From the NCBI GenBank assembly GCA_013298775.1, contig JAAFIV010000017.1, positions 29,813-93,812 of the forward strand: 64,000 nucleotides of DNA, in the 5' to 3' direction. Of this stretch, positions 1-10,380 are shown in pieces. This DNA is from Ignavibacteria bacterium. Lineage in GTDB: Bacteria; Bacteroidota; Ignavibacteria; Kapaibacteriales; UBA4661. The position numbers were made by a program, and so were the translations under genes. Below the pieces are notes generated by a model that saw only the letters and a program-made list of their open reading frames with translations, had not been told where the DNA came from and searched no databases. Positions within the stretch are counted from its first letter, which is position 1. Each line of letters opens with the position of its first letter.

Positions 1-235
1 AGATGTCACCAAAGGCGGCATCATTCTTCCCGACACCGCAAAAGAAAAGCCACAACAAGGTGAAGTTCTTGCTGTTGGTCCGGGCAAAGTCGGCGACGAC
101 GGAAAAACAATTTCTATGCAAGTAAAATCAGGCGACAAAGTTCTCTACGGAAAATACTCCGGTACAGAGGTCAGCATTGACGGCGAAGATGTGCTTATCA
201 TGCGCGAAACTGATATTTTTGCGGTGATTAAGTAA
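1..235 (+). CDS. groES: GroES co-chaperonin, 5' end outside window
   Basis: The reading frame is open from base 2 to the TAA at 233-235 and gives about 77 residues. The translation begins [18 protein letters not shown] and ends [15 protein letters not shown], the classic C-terminal half and tail of the 10-kDa chaperonin. GroES forms the heptameric lid of the GroEL folding chamber in the cytoplasm. The loop [10 protein letters not shown] and the segment [14 protein letters not shown] are family hallmarks. The gene lies 82 bases upstream of groEL on the same strand, the usual groESL operon. Any heat-shock control element (CIRCE or other) would lie upstream of the window and cannot be assessed. 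Confidence 0.97.
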   Translation, partial: DVTKGGIILPDTAKEKPQQGEVLAVGPGKVGDDGKTISMQVKSGDKVLYGKYSGTEVSIDGEDVLIMRETDIFAVIK

Positions 236-305
236 TCAGCACTCAAGCGATTTGTCTGCTCACGTATTGAGCATTGTAATTCAACACCTACCATTCAAAA
301 CTTAA

Positions 306-1946
<1,641 letters not shown>

Positions 1947-2020
1947 AAAAGGATGAAGTATGAAATATGAGAGCTGAAATTTTAGCTTGAGGCTTTTGTA
2001 CTTTGTTCCTTGAAAAATGG

Positions 2021-2057
2021 AAAACCCCGCATTACAGCTTGTAATGCGGGGTTTTTT
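2021..2057. terminator. Bidirectional intrinsic terminator, groEL / sigma-regulator operon
   Basis: A perfect 15-bp stem pairs 2021-2035 with 2041-2055 around a 5-base loop. It is flanked by T-runs on one side and A-runs on the other, so it can stop transcription from both the groEL side and the converging operon that ends at 2081. Confidence 0.9.
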
Positions 2058-2080
2058 GTTGTTATGTTTTTGGCTTGTTT

Positions 2081-4018
2081 TTAGCGCACAATCATCACGC
2101 GCTTGATGGCGGTTTCGCCTTTGTCGGTGGAAAGGGCGAGCAAGTACACCCCTATATTGCGCCCCGTGAAATCAAGCGGCAATTCATGTTCCCCTGCGGG
2201 CAGAACAGGCGTAGGCTCAAGGATTGCAAGGCGTTCACCGTTCAAATTATGTAGGGTCAGCGTGATACTTCGTGCTTCTTGCAGCGTAAAGCGCACCGTT
2301 GCTTGAATGTTTGCTGGATTTGGATAGAGATTCGTAATTTTCAAAACGCCATCGCACGACCGCCACGAATCGAAATAGCCTGCAACTGCCTTCTTTTCTT
2401 CTTCGGTGGGGATTTCGCACGTTGTGGCGTACTTCTTTGCCGTTTCCACTTCGCGCTGCAAGCCCACACGATACCGCTCTGGCAAAAGCGCGATAAACTC
2501 TGGCGCGGGGTCGTACCAAAGCAAGTATTCATCGCCTTCGGAACGTTTTTGCGCTGATTGCACACGAATACCGATGAGCTTGCTGATGTCGGATTTTTCT
2601 TGCTCGAATTGATGTTCAAGTTTTTTCGCTTGCTCTGGAGTTACAAGTTTATCTCTGTACGAACTCCACACTTTTTCATAATTGGCGACAACCTGCGCAG
2701 AATCTAGCTTCTGTGCTTTTGCTTGCTGCCGTGCAGAATCGGCTTTTGCATGAATTTCCCTCAACACCTGTAAATGCGGTGCATCGGAAACATCAATCGA
2801 ATAACGAAAATTATGTCCGTCCGTAACTAAGCGAGGGAAGATATGATGCCGAATTCGCTCAATTTTTTCATGCTCTTGCTGCTGTATAGAAACAATACTC
2901 ACCAATCCTGTTTTGCTGATGTTGTGAATGCTATCAGAAATCAAATCTCGCAACGCTTGTTTACCGTTTTCCCACTGAGTAAGCTCCCATCTATCAGCAA
3001 GCGCCTCTTTCCCTTGCTTGCGAAGAGTGCGAATATACTCCTTAAAAACGCTGTCTGGCATGAGTTTCGGCGTAATGGCAGATTTGATGCTGGTTTTCAT
3101 TTGGTACAAATTCTCATGTGCTTTATCCCAGCCATAAATCCGCAGAATATCCGCCGTATCGCGCTCCACACCTATCTTCCGCAGCTCTTCATCGCTCAAG
3201 GTCAGCATTTGCGCCTTTTCGATACGATTTTTCCCTGTTCGCTCATTCAAACGAAAGTGAAACGGCACACTCACCCAACATGCAACAGGCTTACCACCTC
3301 GCGTAGCGGGTTTCCAATGCGCTGCAAACATTGCCAAAAGTGCCGCAGAATCAAGCACCTTGCCATCGGAATATTCCACAAAAGAGCGCGGTGAAACTTT
3401 GCCATTTGGCAACACCAAACCCCGCACTGTTACTTGCCCTTCGATGCCGAGCCTCTTGTATTCTTCGGGATAATGCGTATGCTTACTAAGTTCGCTTGCA
3501 TCCACAAATGGTTCGTTGTCAATCGCTACAACATCGTAGGGCGCGGGAAGGCTGTCAGTGGCTTGGTTACTTGGTTTTTTCGTTACTTGATTACTCAAGG
3601 CTTGGTGCTTGGCTGCTTGGGGCTTCGTTGTTTGAGGTTTGGCTGTTTGTGGCTGTTGTTGAAAGGATTGTGAATGAGATTGTTGAGAGCGAATAACGCC
3701 AGAAGGCTCATTGTTCCTTGTATTTGGGAATATTATGAAAAATGCTATAAGTGCGGCAGTGAGCATGGAAAACATAATCCAACCTTTTGGGAAAAGAAAT
3801 GGAGAAAGCATTGAGAAAAATCGCCCCACACTACGAGGAAAGACGCGCTTTCTGCGACGGTGAGCATCGTCGCTGAAAGAGCGCGTTGCGAGCTTCTCGG
3901 CAAGAATGCTGCTCACGTCATTCTTTTGGAGAGGTGCTTGTTCGCGGCGGGCGCGGTCGAAGTATTTGTCAAGATTCGTCATTGGTACTTGGTTACTTGG
4001 TGCTTGGTCATTCGTCAT
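2081..4018 (-). CDS. Anti-sigma-like membrane protein with TonB domain and T9SS sorting domain
   Basis: This 645-residue protein has an unusual layout. Residues 1-78 are basic and start with a motif (LDKYFDRARREQAP) resembling N-termini of anti-sigma-like proteins of this lineage. One membrane helix follows at about 80-98 after RRRKR, suggesting the N-terminus faces the cytoplasm. A Gln/Pro/Lys-rich linker (110-155) leads to a TonB C-terminal domain at about 178-257 (YPEEYKRLGIEGQVTVRG to VPFHFRL). A helical region of unknown role covers about 260-555. The last 85 residues are a type A T9SS sorting domain (YPNPA at 565, final KRVMIVR). The start overlaps the sigma gene by 11 bases. A second ATG (residue 13, base 3982) is the likelier ancestral start, because the first 12 residues come from a local duplication. 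Inference: a regulator or sensor of the sigma factor upstream. The T9SS and TonB assignments are strong; the anti-sigma role is not proven. Confidence 0.75.
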   Translation of the reverse strand: MTNDQAPSNQVPMTNLDKYFDRARREQAPLQKNDVSSILAEKLATRSFSDDAHRRRKRVFPRSVGRFFSMLSPFLFPKGWIMFSMLTAALIAFFIIFPNTRNNEPSGVIRSQQSHSQSFQQQPQTAKPQTTKPQAAKHQALSNQVTKKPSNQATDSLPAPYDVVAIDNEPFVDASELSKHTHYPEEYKRLGIEGQVTVRGLVLPNGKVSPRSFVEYSDGKVLDSAALLAMFAAHWKPATRGGKPVACWVSVPFHFRLNERTGKNRIEKAQMLTLSDEELRKIGVERDTADILRIYGWDKAHENLYQMKTSIKSAITPKLMPDSVFKEYIRTLRKQGKEALADRWELTQWENGKQALRDLISDSIHNISKTGLVSIVSIQQQEHEKIERIRHHIFPRLVTDGHNFRYSIDVSDAPHLQVLREIHAKADSARQQAKAQKLDSAQVVANYEKVWSSYRDKLVTPEQAKKLEHQFEQEKSDISKLIGIRVQSAQKRSEGDEYLLWYDPAPEFIALLPERYRVGLQREVETAKKYATTCEIPTEEEKKAVAGYFDSWRSCDGVLKITNLYPNPANIQATVRFTLQEARSITLTLHNLNGERLAILEPTPVLPAGEHELPLDFTGRNIGVYLLALSTDKGETAIKRVMIVR

Positions 4019-4023
4019 TGGTA
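3974..4023. repeat. 14-bp direct duplication at the sigma/regulator overlap
   Basis: The 14-mer attcgtcattggta occurs at 3974-3987 and again at 4010-4023, separated by ttacttgg-type words. One copy encodes the end of the sigma factor, the other the second possible start (MTNLDKYF) of the regulator. The duplication therefore shifted or extended the gene junction. Confidence 0.8.
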
Positions 4024-4541
4024 AGGCGTTTTTTTAGTTGCTCGCGAGCGCGGGTAACACGAGATTTTACGCCAGAGACCGTCCCGCCTTGTATCTGGCG
4101 GATTTCTTCCAGCGAAAGCCCTGCAATTTCAAACAGCGTGATTGCTTCACGCTGTGCTTTGGGGAGTTTTGCTATTGCTTCGTGCAAAAGAGCAACATCG
4201 GCGGAAACGTCGGGCAAAGCCGCATCGGAAGTGCGTTCTGTGACCTTTGTTTCATTGAAAATGCCCCAGAATTTTTGCCGTCGCTTACGCTCGTACACAA
4301 TATTTCGCGCAATCGAAAATAGCCACGATGCTGATGCTTGCTCGTTTTTCAGCGTATCTAATTTTTCAAATGCTCGCAAAAGTACATCGCCCACAATATC
4401 CCGTGCTTCCTCACGGTTGCGCGTGAGGGCATGAACAAAGCGTCCAATGGCTTCGACATGCGGCTCTACAAGTGCGCAAAAGCGAGCGTGTTGGTTGTTG
4501 TCTGCAATCCTAGTGATGGTATGAACGGGTGTTTCGGTCAT
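4008..4541 (-). CDS. ECF-type RNA polymerase sigma factor
   Basis: This 177-residue protein has sigma-70 region 2 at about residues 25-95 (the stretch EEARDIVGDVLLRAFEKLDT, then SWLFSIARNIVYERKRR) and region 4 at about 115-170 (LPKAQREAITLFEIAGLSLEEI, then VKSRVTRAREQLKKRL). It has no region 1 or 3, so it belongs to the extracytoplasmic-function group. Such factors redirect RNA polymerase to a small regulon and are usually held by an anti-sigma partner. The next gene overlaps it by 11 bases and encodes a single-pass membrane protein, which fits that pairing. The target promoters cannot be told from the sequence. Confidence 0.92.
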   Translation of the reverse strand: MTETPVHTITRIADNNQHARFCALVEPHVEAIGRFVHALTRNREEARDIVGDVLLRAFEKLDTLKNEQASASWLFSIARNIVYERKRRQKFWGIFNETKVTERTSDAALPDVSADVALLHEAIAKLPKAQREAITLFEIAGLSLEEIRQIQGGTVSGVKSRVTRAREQLKKRLTNDE

Positions 4542-4974
4542 GTATCCAAGCGTTCACGGGGCGATTGATGGAAGATTTGTTTTGTTGTTTGTGTAGGACT
4601 TTCGCAAAACGCGCTAGTCATACCGACGTAGGTCGGTATCCATCCCGTGTCCAGGTTTCCGATAGATTCCAACATACGTCGGAATGACAACGTTTATGGA
4701 TGGTTTGTGAATCTTCTATTGCGTTTAGAAGGAAGATGCACAAGCTCCGAAAAAAGTTGCATGCAGAAATTGTTTTTATACGATGTCCTTTGATACAGAG
4801 ATTTTTTTTGGAAGAAATAAAAAAATCAGTTATTTTAGCTATTCTTGCGCAGAATTTCTGTCAAGACCAAACTTCGGTGATTTCTTTACAACTCGAAAGC
4901 ATTTTTGCTCCTGCTTTTACCCAATTGGTAAAAGCTGTTTTTTTCTCAAACACCCATAGGAGTTTATTCCTTCA
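4542..4974. other. 433-base intergenic region with palindromes, upstream of rpsF
   Basis: This spacer between divergent genes holds a perfect hairpin ataccgac-gtag-gtcggtat at 4620-4639 and a weaker one, ttccga...tcggaa, at 4658-4684. Words of this type (GACGTAGGTCGG, CGTCGGAATGAC) are seen as dispersed repeats in many bacteria. An open frame across 4700-4978 has no recognisable protein character and overlaps the rpsF start, so it is not called. The promoter of rpsF must lie here. AGGAG at 4958-4962 is a plausible ribosome-binding site. Confidence 0.6.
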
Positions 4975-5403
4975 ATGAATTCAAAATACACCTACGAAAC
5001 GACGATTATCGTCAATGCTGCGCTTGAGGACGCAACTATCGAGCCGATTATCAACAGCACGGTAGAATTTATCCAAAACAATGGCGGTTCGATTACTACC
5101 CTCGACAAATGGGGTCGTCGTCGCCTTGCCTACCCGATTCAAAAAAAGCATAACGGCTTTTATGTGTATGTGATGTATGATGCACCCGGAACCTTGATTC
5201 CACAATTAGAGCGGTATTTCCAATTGGAAGAAAATGTTTTGCGCCATTTGACCTTGAAAATGAATGACCATGCGATTGAATTCCGCAAGACATTCTTGCA
5301 AAATCGCCTTGAGCGCATGACCATTGGCAACGATGCACCTCCTGCGGCGGCAGCTCCGGCAGCAGCAGAAGCCGCGCCAGCAAGCACCGAAGCGGCTGCA
5401 TAA
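4975..5403 (+). CDS. rpsF: Ribosomal protein bS6
   Basis: The 142-residue product begins YETTIIVNAALEDATIEP and contains DKWGRRRLAYPIQKKHNGFYV and LEENVLRHL, all typical of S6. S6 binds the central domain of 16S rRNA together with S18. About 100 residues make the ferredoxin-like fold. The tail is Ala/Pro-rich and low-complexity (APPAAAAPAAAEAAPAS), as in many long S6 proteins. The gene precedes rplI by 71 bases on the same strand. The usual rpsR (S18) and ssb genes that sit between them in most bacteria are absent here. Confidence 0.96.
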   Translation: MNSKYTYETTIIVNAALEDATIEPIINSTVEFIQNNGGSITTLDKWGRRRLAYPIQKKHNGFYVYVMYDAPGTLIPQLERYFQLEENVLRHLTLKMNDHAIEFRKTFLQNRLERMTIGNDAPPAAAAPAAAEAAPASTEAAA

Positions 5404-5474
5404 TCATTCCGTTCTCGTTCATAATCATACACTCTGAATCATACACCCGAAAACTCAAAGCGAAGGATTCTATC

Positions 5475-5921
5475 ATGAAAATCATTCTCCGTGAAAATGT
5501 TGAGCATTTAGGCACTGTCGGCGAGACGGTTCTTGTCCGCGACGGCTATGCTCGTAACTTCCTTATTCCGCGCGGCTTGGCGTATTATGCCTCGCCAAAA
5601 GCAATGCGCGTTTTGGAATCTGAGAAAAAGCAATACGAAGCACGTATGGCGAAACTCAAAACCGAAGCCGAACACATTGCCGCACGACTTGCCGATACAC
5701 AAGTATCTATCACGATGCAAGTGGGCGAAGAAGGTCGCCTCTTTGGTAGCGTAACCAATCAAATGATTGCGCAAGAACTCACCGATAAAGGCTTCAATAT
5801 CGACCGCCGCACCATCATGCTCGACGAACCGATTAAGAGCATTGGTGAATTTGAAGTGAAAATTAAATTGCATCCCGAAGTTCACGCACCGCTTAAAGTC
5901 TGGGTTACAAGCGCAGCGTAA
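5475..5921 (+). CDS. rplI: Ribosomal protein bL9
   Basis: This 148-residue protein has the L9 N-terminal RNA-binding domain (MKIILRENVEHLGTVGE, VRDGYARNFLIPRGLAYYAS), a long connecting helix near residues 45-75, and the C-terminal domain (GRLFGSVTNQMIAQEL, LDEPIKSIGEFEVKIKLHPEV). L9 binds 23S rRNA near the L1 stalk and helps maintain reading frame. It probably forms an operon with rpsF. GAAGGA lies about 10 bases before the ATG. A hairpin terminator follows. Confidence 0.97.
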   Translation: MKIILRENVEHLGTVGETVLVRDGYARNFLIPRGLAYYASPKAMRVLESEKKQYEARMAKLKTEAEHIAARLADTQVSITMQVGEEGRLFGSVTNQMIAQELTDKGFNIDRRTIMLDEPIKSIGEFEVKIKLHPEVHAPLKVWVTSAA

Positions 5922-5957
5922 TCATCCTTTCGGGCAATTTGCACGAATGTAAAAAAG

Positions 5958-5991
5958 AAAGCGGGTACTTGAAAAAAGTATCCGCTTTTTT
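5958..5991 (+). terminator. Intrinsic terminator after rplI
   Basis: A 13-bp stem (5958-5970 with 5976-5988, one G-U pair) is followed by a T-run. It lies 37 bases after the rplI stop codon. Confidence 0.85.
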
Positions 5992-6107
5992 ATTGGATTT
6001 ATACGCTGCACAGCCATTCGTCCTTGCAGATATGTCCCATTCCGCCGTATATTCATTGAACATAATGCTCACATAATGCTCAATTATTCCTACAATTATT
6101 ACTCACC

Positions 6108-7007
6108 ATGACCGACCACCGCAAATATCTCCAACCCCAGACCATATCAAAGATTCAGGGCATTGAAATGAAAGCACGGCTTGTTGTGGAAGGCTTCATT
6201 ACGGGCTTGCACAAATCGCCGTATCATGGCTTCAGTATTGAGTTTGCGGAGCATCGGCAGTATATGCCGGGCGATGAAATTAAGTTTATTGATTGGAAAG
6301 TCTTTGCCCGCACCGACCGCTATTATGTGAAGCAATACGAGGACGAAACGAATCTGCGTTGCACGATTATCGTGGATTCCAGCGCGTCCATGAACTACGC
6401 CTCAAAGGGCAATATCACGAAGTTCGAGTACGCTTGCTATCTCGCGGCGGCAATGGCTTTTTTGATGATGAAACAACAGGATGCAGTCGGGTTGGCGTTG
6501 TACGATACCGATGTGCGTACCTACTTGCCGTCGCGCTCGAAAACATCTTACATCCAAGAGATTTTGCGAACCTTAGGCAATACCACGCCTAGCAATGCGA
6601 CCGGCACTGGACTTGCACTGAACCACATTGCAGAACGCATTTCGCGGCGCGGTTTGGTGATTATTCTCAGCGACTTTTTTGATGACGTGCAAACTATCGC
6701 AACTGCGCTCAAACGCTTTCGCCACAACAATCACGAAGTCTTGGCGTTTCAAATCCTCGACCCCAGAGAACGTGATTTTAACTTCGGTCTGGATGCTGTT
6801 TTCCGCGATATGGAAAGCGGCGAAGAACTGACGACGCAGCCGTATCAAATCAAGCAATCTTACGCAGAAGCCCTTCAAACCTTCACCGAAACGCTCAAAA
6901 TGACCTGCCGCGAGCGAAACATAGACTATGCCCTTTTGGACACCGCAGAACCCTTCGATACCGCCCTTGTGCAGTATTTAGCCAAACGCCAAAAAATTCA
7001 GGGATAA
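6108..7007 (+). CDS. DUF58 domain protein with von Willebrand A-like fold
   Basis: The 299-residue protein has the DUF58 core: GIEMKARLVVEGF near residue 20, YMPGDEIKFIDWKVFARTD near 54-72, and YVKQYEDETNLRCTIIVDSSASM near 75-97, where DSSAS is a metal-binding MIDAS-type motif. DUF58 proteins are usually encoded beside MoxR AAA ATPases and VWA proteins and are thought to act in envelope maintenance or enzyme maturation. No moxR is present in this window, so the gene is a lone member here. There is no signal peptide, so it is probably cytoplasmic. It converges on the OmpA-family gene. Confidence 0.9.
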   Translation: MTDHRKYLQPQTISKIQGIEMKARLVVEGFITGLHKSPYHGFSIEFAEHRQYMPGDEIKFIDWKVFARTDRYYVKQYEDETNLRCTIIVDSSASMNYASKGNITKFEYACYLAAAMAFLMMKQQDAVGLALYDTDVRTYLPSRSKTSYIQEILRTLGNTTPSNATGTGLALNHIAERISRRGLVIILSDFFDDVQTIATALKRFRHNNHEVLAFQILDPRERDFNFGLDAVFRDMESGEELTTQPYQIKQSYAEALQTFTETLKMTCRERNIDYALLDTAEPFDTALVQYLAKRQKIQG

Positions 7008-7090
7008 ATGGCAATGGGGAAAACGAGGGTAAATGAGCGCACAACGAAACATTCCCATAACTTCCTGAAAACAAAACTGCTACAAACAAT

Positions 7091-7120
7091 AATGGCACAG
7101 ACAAGAGTGCCTGTGCCATT
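7091..7120. repeat. Family B half-element: GGCACAG hairpin between convergent genes
   Basis: A perfect 10-bp stem, aatggcacag / ctgtgccatt, has a 10-base loop. It shares its core with the longer family B elements (28.3, 52.8, 54.3, 57.0, 58.6 kb). It sits between two convergent gene ends and could act as a terminator, although the following T-run is weak. Confidence 0.7.
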
Positions 7121-7155
7121 ATCGCTATTCGTCTCGCTTTTTCTACCTTTTTTGC

Positions 7156-9477
7156 TTATTTCCCGCTTGTCGGCGTTTGTACTTCTATGCGCACAAGGCG
7201 GTTGTACATTCTGCCGTCTGGCGATTGATTCTCGTGTATCGTCGTCGGACCAACGGCAGTGATTTTCGCTTTTGTTGTGCCGAGTGCTTTGGCAACGAAA
7301 TCAGCGCGTTTTTGGGCGAGTTGCTTGTTTTGTGCGGCATCGCCTGTGTTGTCGGTGTACGCGCTGATAAAGACGTTTGCTTCTGGTTTCAGCTTTGCTT
7401 TAAGGTCGGTCAAGGTTTTTGTATTGGTTTCGTCCACGCTCGGATTCATGCCGCCACCAAAGCCTAAAATGTCATAGACATCAATACGCTTATCGCCTTT
7501 TGCGTCGAGTTCTTTTTTCTGCACGTTAATCTGCTCTACAGGCACGGAAACAAGCGGCGCGTCGGCGTTTTTGTTGTTGATATCGGTCATGGTAAGCTGT
7601 ACCGTCATGTCCTGCCCTGAAGGTGGTACGGTTGCTGGCTCTTGGTCCAGTTTCCAGTCAAGCTGCGGGTCATATTTGTTTGTGCCGCTAAATTCTTTCA
7701 ATGTAACGGATTCGTCATCATTAAACTGCGTAGCTTCCACATTCCATTGCTTCAAACCCGCACCAGCATTGATTTCAATACCAAAGCGCAGCGTTGGGGG
7801 ATTCGGAATACGTGCAATTTGGTCGCTGACAACGGGCGCGAAAATTTCTGGTAAATTTGAGGAAATATCCACGCGGCGATTTTCGGCGGCTCCGTTTGCA
7901 TCGGCACTATTGGCGGGGCTTTCTGGCAAATCACGCTTTTGGATAATCACACGTTTTGCCGGAATTTTCCAGACATCTTGCAAATAATCGCTGATAGCTT
8001 GAGCGCGTTGTTCAGAGAGTTTTTGATTGCCCGCTTCTGGTCCAACGTTCGCATTGCAACCCGTCAGAAACAGTACGGCTGCTGGGTTTTCCTCCATGCG
8101 TTTGCCAACAACGTTCAAAATTTGACGATACACATCCAAATTCCCTTTGCCACCAAGGTCGGCGAGCTTGAAGGAGCCTCGGTCGGCAGCTTTCAAGCGG
8201 CGATACCGCGTCGGCAAGGTGAAGGAATTTTCCTCAAAAAAGACCGTCGGCAATATCGGTTGCGTCAGCGACTTGCGGAACTGCTCCACCACGAGTTTCG
8301 GGTTTGGAATTTCCCGCCCGTCGGCATCTACACCCACAACTTTTGTGATACTAACGCTAATACCGACCTTCTTCAATTCCGCCACTTTTGCGGTAATCGC
8401 TTTGTTGATAGAATCCACCTGCTGCAAGCGTTTTGCATTTTGCTGGCGTTCCACTGTAATTGCGCTGTCCAGCTTTTTGATTTGCTTAATCGTTTCTTGC
8501 AAGGCTGGCGTAAGCTCTGGGCGGATAGTGCGATACGGTGAATAACGAAGCGAGAGACCTGCGCGGAGGTTGTTGAATGTCCATGAGCCTACGCTTCTCG
8601 TATTTGTGCCAGGGCTGGTTTGCACAACACGAACAAGATTAGTGATGGTATCTCTTGTTGGGCTTACGGGGGTTGACAATGCACCGAGCGGCAATGCTCC
8701 AAACATGAAAAAGGCTTCTGGTACGATCATCCACTTACCATTCGCATCCAAAGGAATTTCATAGCTGATTCCCGCTACTGCTGCAAGGTTGAGAGGATTT
8801 AATGATGCAATGATGTTCCCAGTCGTAGAATTACGTGTACTAGAGACGCGACCAGTCTTTTCATCATAAAAATTCACAGTATCAGTTGCCAAACGTTCGA
8901 CGGATGAGAATTGTCCATTGAAGTAATAATTTGCCCGAAGACCAAGATAAATAGAGAGAGCATCTAACGGGCGATAGGTGAGCATTGGCTCAAAAGCAAT
9001 AGCTTGTAGAGTGATGTCTTTACTATGTTCAATGGGCACTTCTTCGGCGCGGTTTGCTCGAGTAATCGCTAAAAGCTGCTCAGTTTTTGATAAGCGGACA
9101 CCATAATCGGTATAACTCAAACGCAGTGCCAATCCTAGACGATTCTGGATTTGTGGCATTTGAAACGGTGTTTCAAACAATGCTCCCGCATACCAACGTA
9201 AGTTTTGTTCGGAAAAACCGTAAAATGTACCGCAGCACGTTGGGAAAGGCTGAAAGTAAGTAAAATTAGCATCGTGCCAGTTCCAATTATGCCCACCAAA
9301 AATACCATAGCGCAGAAACAAAGGTTTATCCGCATCGGCGGTGAGGTCGTCGAAGTTGATGCGCGATGTTGTGCTGGTATCGGTTTGCGCGAAGAGAGAT
9401 GGAGTACGTGTGGTGGTGGTACTTATTGCCACAAGTGCGCACAGTACCGTAAGGACACGAAGAACACGTGAAGTCAT
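7156..9477 (-). CDS. OmpA-family outer membrane protein with two OmpA-like domains
   Basis: The 773-residue protein starts at the ATG at 9475-9477, which gives a normal signal peptide (MTSRVLRVLTVLCALVA, then SLFAQ). An in-frame upstream ATG at 9570 would add 31 hydrophobic residues and is less likely. The N-terminal half resembles a beta-barrel-type outer membrane domain. A coiled coil lies near residues 325-370. A first OmpA-like peptidoglycan-binding region is near 465-545 (FLTGCNANVG, QKLSEQRAQAISDYL, ENRRVDI). The second is at the C-terminus near 690-773 (ISAYTDNTGDAAQNKQLAQKRADFV, NRLVRIEV). It probably tethers the outer membrane to peptidoglycan. The tandem arrangement of two OmpA-like modules is uncommon. 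Another OmpA-family protein ends the window. Confidence 0.85.
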   Translation of the reverse strand: MTSRVLRVLTVLCALVAISTTTTRTPSLFAQTDTSTTSRINFDDLTADADKPLFLRYGIFGGHNWNWHDANFTYFQPFPTCCGTFYGFSEQNLRWYAGALFETPFQMPQIQNRLGLALRLSYTDYGVRLSKTEQLLAITRANRAEEVPIEHSKDITLQAIAFEPMLTYRPLDALSIYLGLRANYYFNGQFSSVERLATDTVNFYDEKTGRVSSTRNSTTGNIIASLNPLNLAAVAGISYEIPLDANGKWMIVPEAFFMFGALPLGALSTPVSPTRDTITNLVRVVQTSPGTNTRSVGSWTFNNLRAGLSLRYSPYRTIRPELTPALQETIKQIKKLDSAITVERQQNAKRLQQVDSINKAITAKVAELKKVGISVSITKVVGVDADGREIPNPKLVVEQFRKSLTQPILPTVFFEENSFTLPTRYRRLKAADRGSFKLADLGGKGNLDVYRQILNVVGKRMEENPAAVLFLTGCNANVGPEAGNQKLSEQRAQAISDYLQDVWKIPAKRVIIQKRDLPESPANSADANGAAENRRVDISSNLPEIFAPVVSDQIARIPNPPTLRFGIEINAGAGLKQWNVEATQFNDDESVTLKEFSGTNKYDPQLDWKLDQEPATVPPSGQDMTVQLTMTDINNKNADAPLVSVPVEQINVQKKELDAKGDKRIDVYDILGFGGGMNPSVDETNTKTLTDLKAKLKPEANVFISAYTDNTGDAAQNKQLAQKRADFVAKALGTTKAKITAVGPTTIHENQSPDGRMYNRLVRIEVQTPTSGK

Positions 9478-9786
9478 ACGATTCAGCCCTTTGAAAATGA
9501 AGAAAGTAAAAATCACAAGAAAAGTGGATTTGGGTGGCATCACCAAGAACAGAGCGGACAATGCTGCCAAATATATTGCGAACTATTTTGAGTGCGACAA
9601 AATAAAAAAAAACTACGCACAAAAAAAGTTTCCGCGCACGTGTTGAGAAAAATACCATGATTTTACGACGATTTTATGTTGAATCGCTGTAATTTTGAAA
9701 GAGAGTGCGATACTTTCCAAAAGGTAAGAACCTCACATCGCCCTCAAACTTCAACCCTCATCCCCCAGATTTCATCCTTCAAAGCT

Positions 9787-10380
9787 ATGGCAAAGCAAGC
9801 AGGCAGCGACTACGAGCAATTTGTCCCCGCAAACCGCGCAGAATGGCGATTGTGGCTGGAGCAGTTCCATACGGAAAAGCAGGGAATTTGGCTTGTGTAT
9901 TTCAAAAAAGAGAGCGGAAAGCCGCGTGTTTCCTACGATGATGCCGTTGAGGAAGCCTTATGCTTTGGGTGGATTGATAGCGTCGTCCGTACGCTCGACG
10001 AAGCCAGCTACCAACAGCTTTTCACGCCGCGTAAAAAATCCAGTAACTGGTCGCGTCTCAACAAAGAGCGTGTCCAACGTCTCACAGAGCAAGGTTTGAT
10101 GCGCGAAGCAGGACAACGCATGATAGACATTGCCAAAGCAAGCGGCAAATGGGATGCGCTGAACGATGTGGAAAATCTCACTGTGCCAGACGATTTACAA
10201 GCTCTCTTCGATGAAAACCCAGATGCAATGCGGCATTGGGACGATTTTTCTCGCTCGGTGAAGCGCGGCATTTTGGAGTGGATTCTGAACGCAAAACGCC
10301 CCGAAACCCGCTTGAAACGTCTGCACGAGACCGTGCGCATGGCAGCAAAAAACTTGCGGGTAATTTTTGACAAAGAATAA
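9787..10380 (+). CDS. YdeI/OmpD-associated family protein
   Basis: This 197-residue protein matches the YdeI family: WRLWLEQFHTEKQGIWLVYFKK, VSYDDAVEEALCFGWIDS and FTPRKKSSNWSRLNKER are the conserved blocks. Some members have been linked to bacteriocin or antimicrobial-peptide tolerance, but the molecular activity is unknown. The frame is open from 9676, but the family start (MAKQAG) is the ATG at 9787. The bases before it (9725-9785) are pyrimidine-rich cctcatcc words like those seen in other spacers. It is likely a single-gene transcription unit. Confidence 0.85.
   Translation: MAKQAGSDYEQFVPANRAEWRLWLEQFHTEKQGIWLVYFKKESGKPRVSYDDAVEEALCFGWIDSVVRTLDEASYQQLFTPRKKSSNWSRLNKERVQRLTEQGLMREAGQRMIDIAKASGKWDALNDVENLTVPDDLQALFDENPDAMRHWDDFSRSVKRGILEWILNAKRPETRLKRLHETVRMAAKNLRVIFDKE

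Noticed and set aside
4700..4978. 92-codon plus-strand frame upstream of rpsF
   Set aside because: Overlaps the rpsF start, has no family features, and lies where the rpsF promoter must be.
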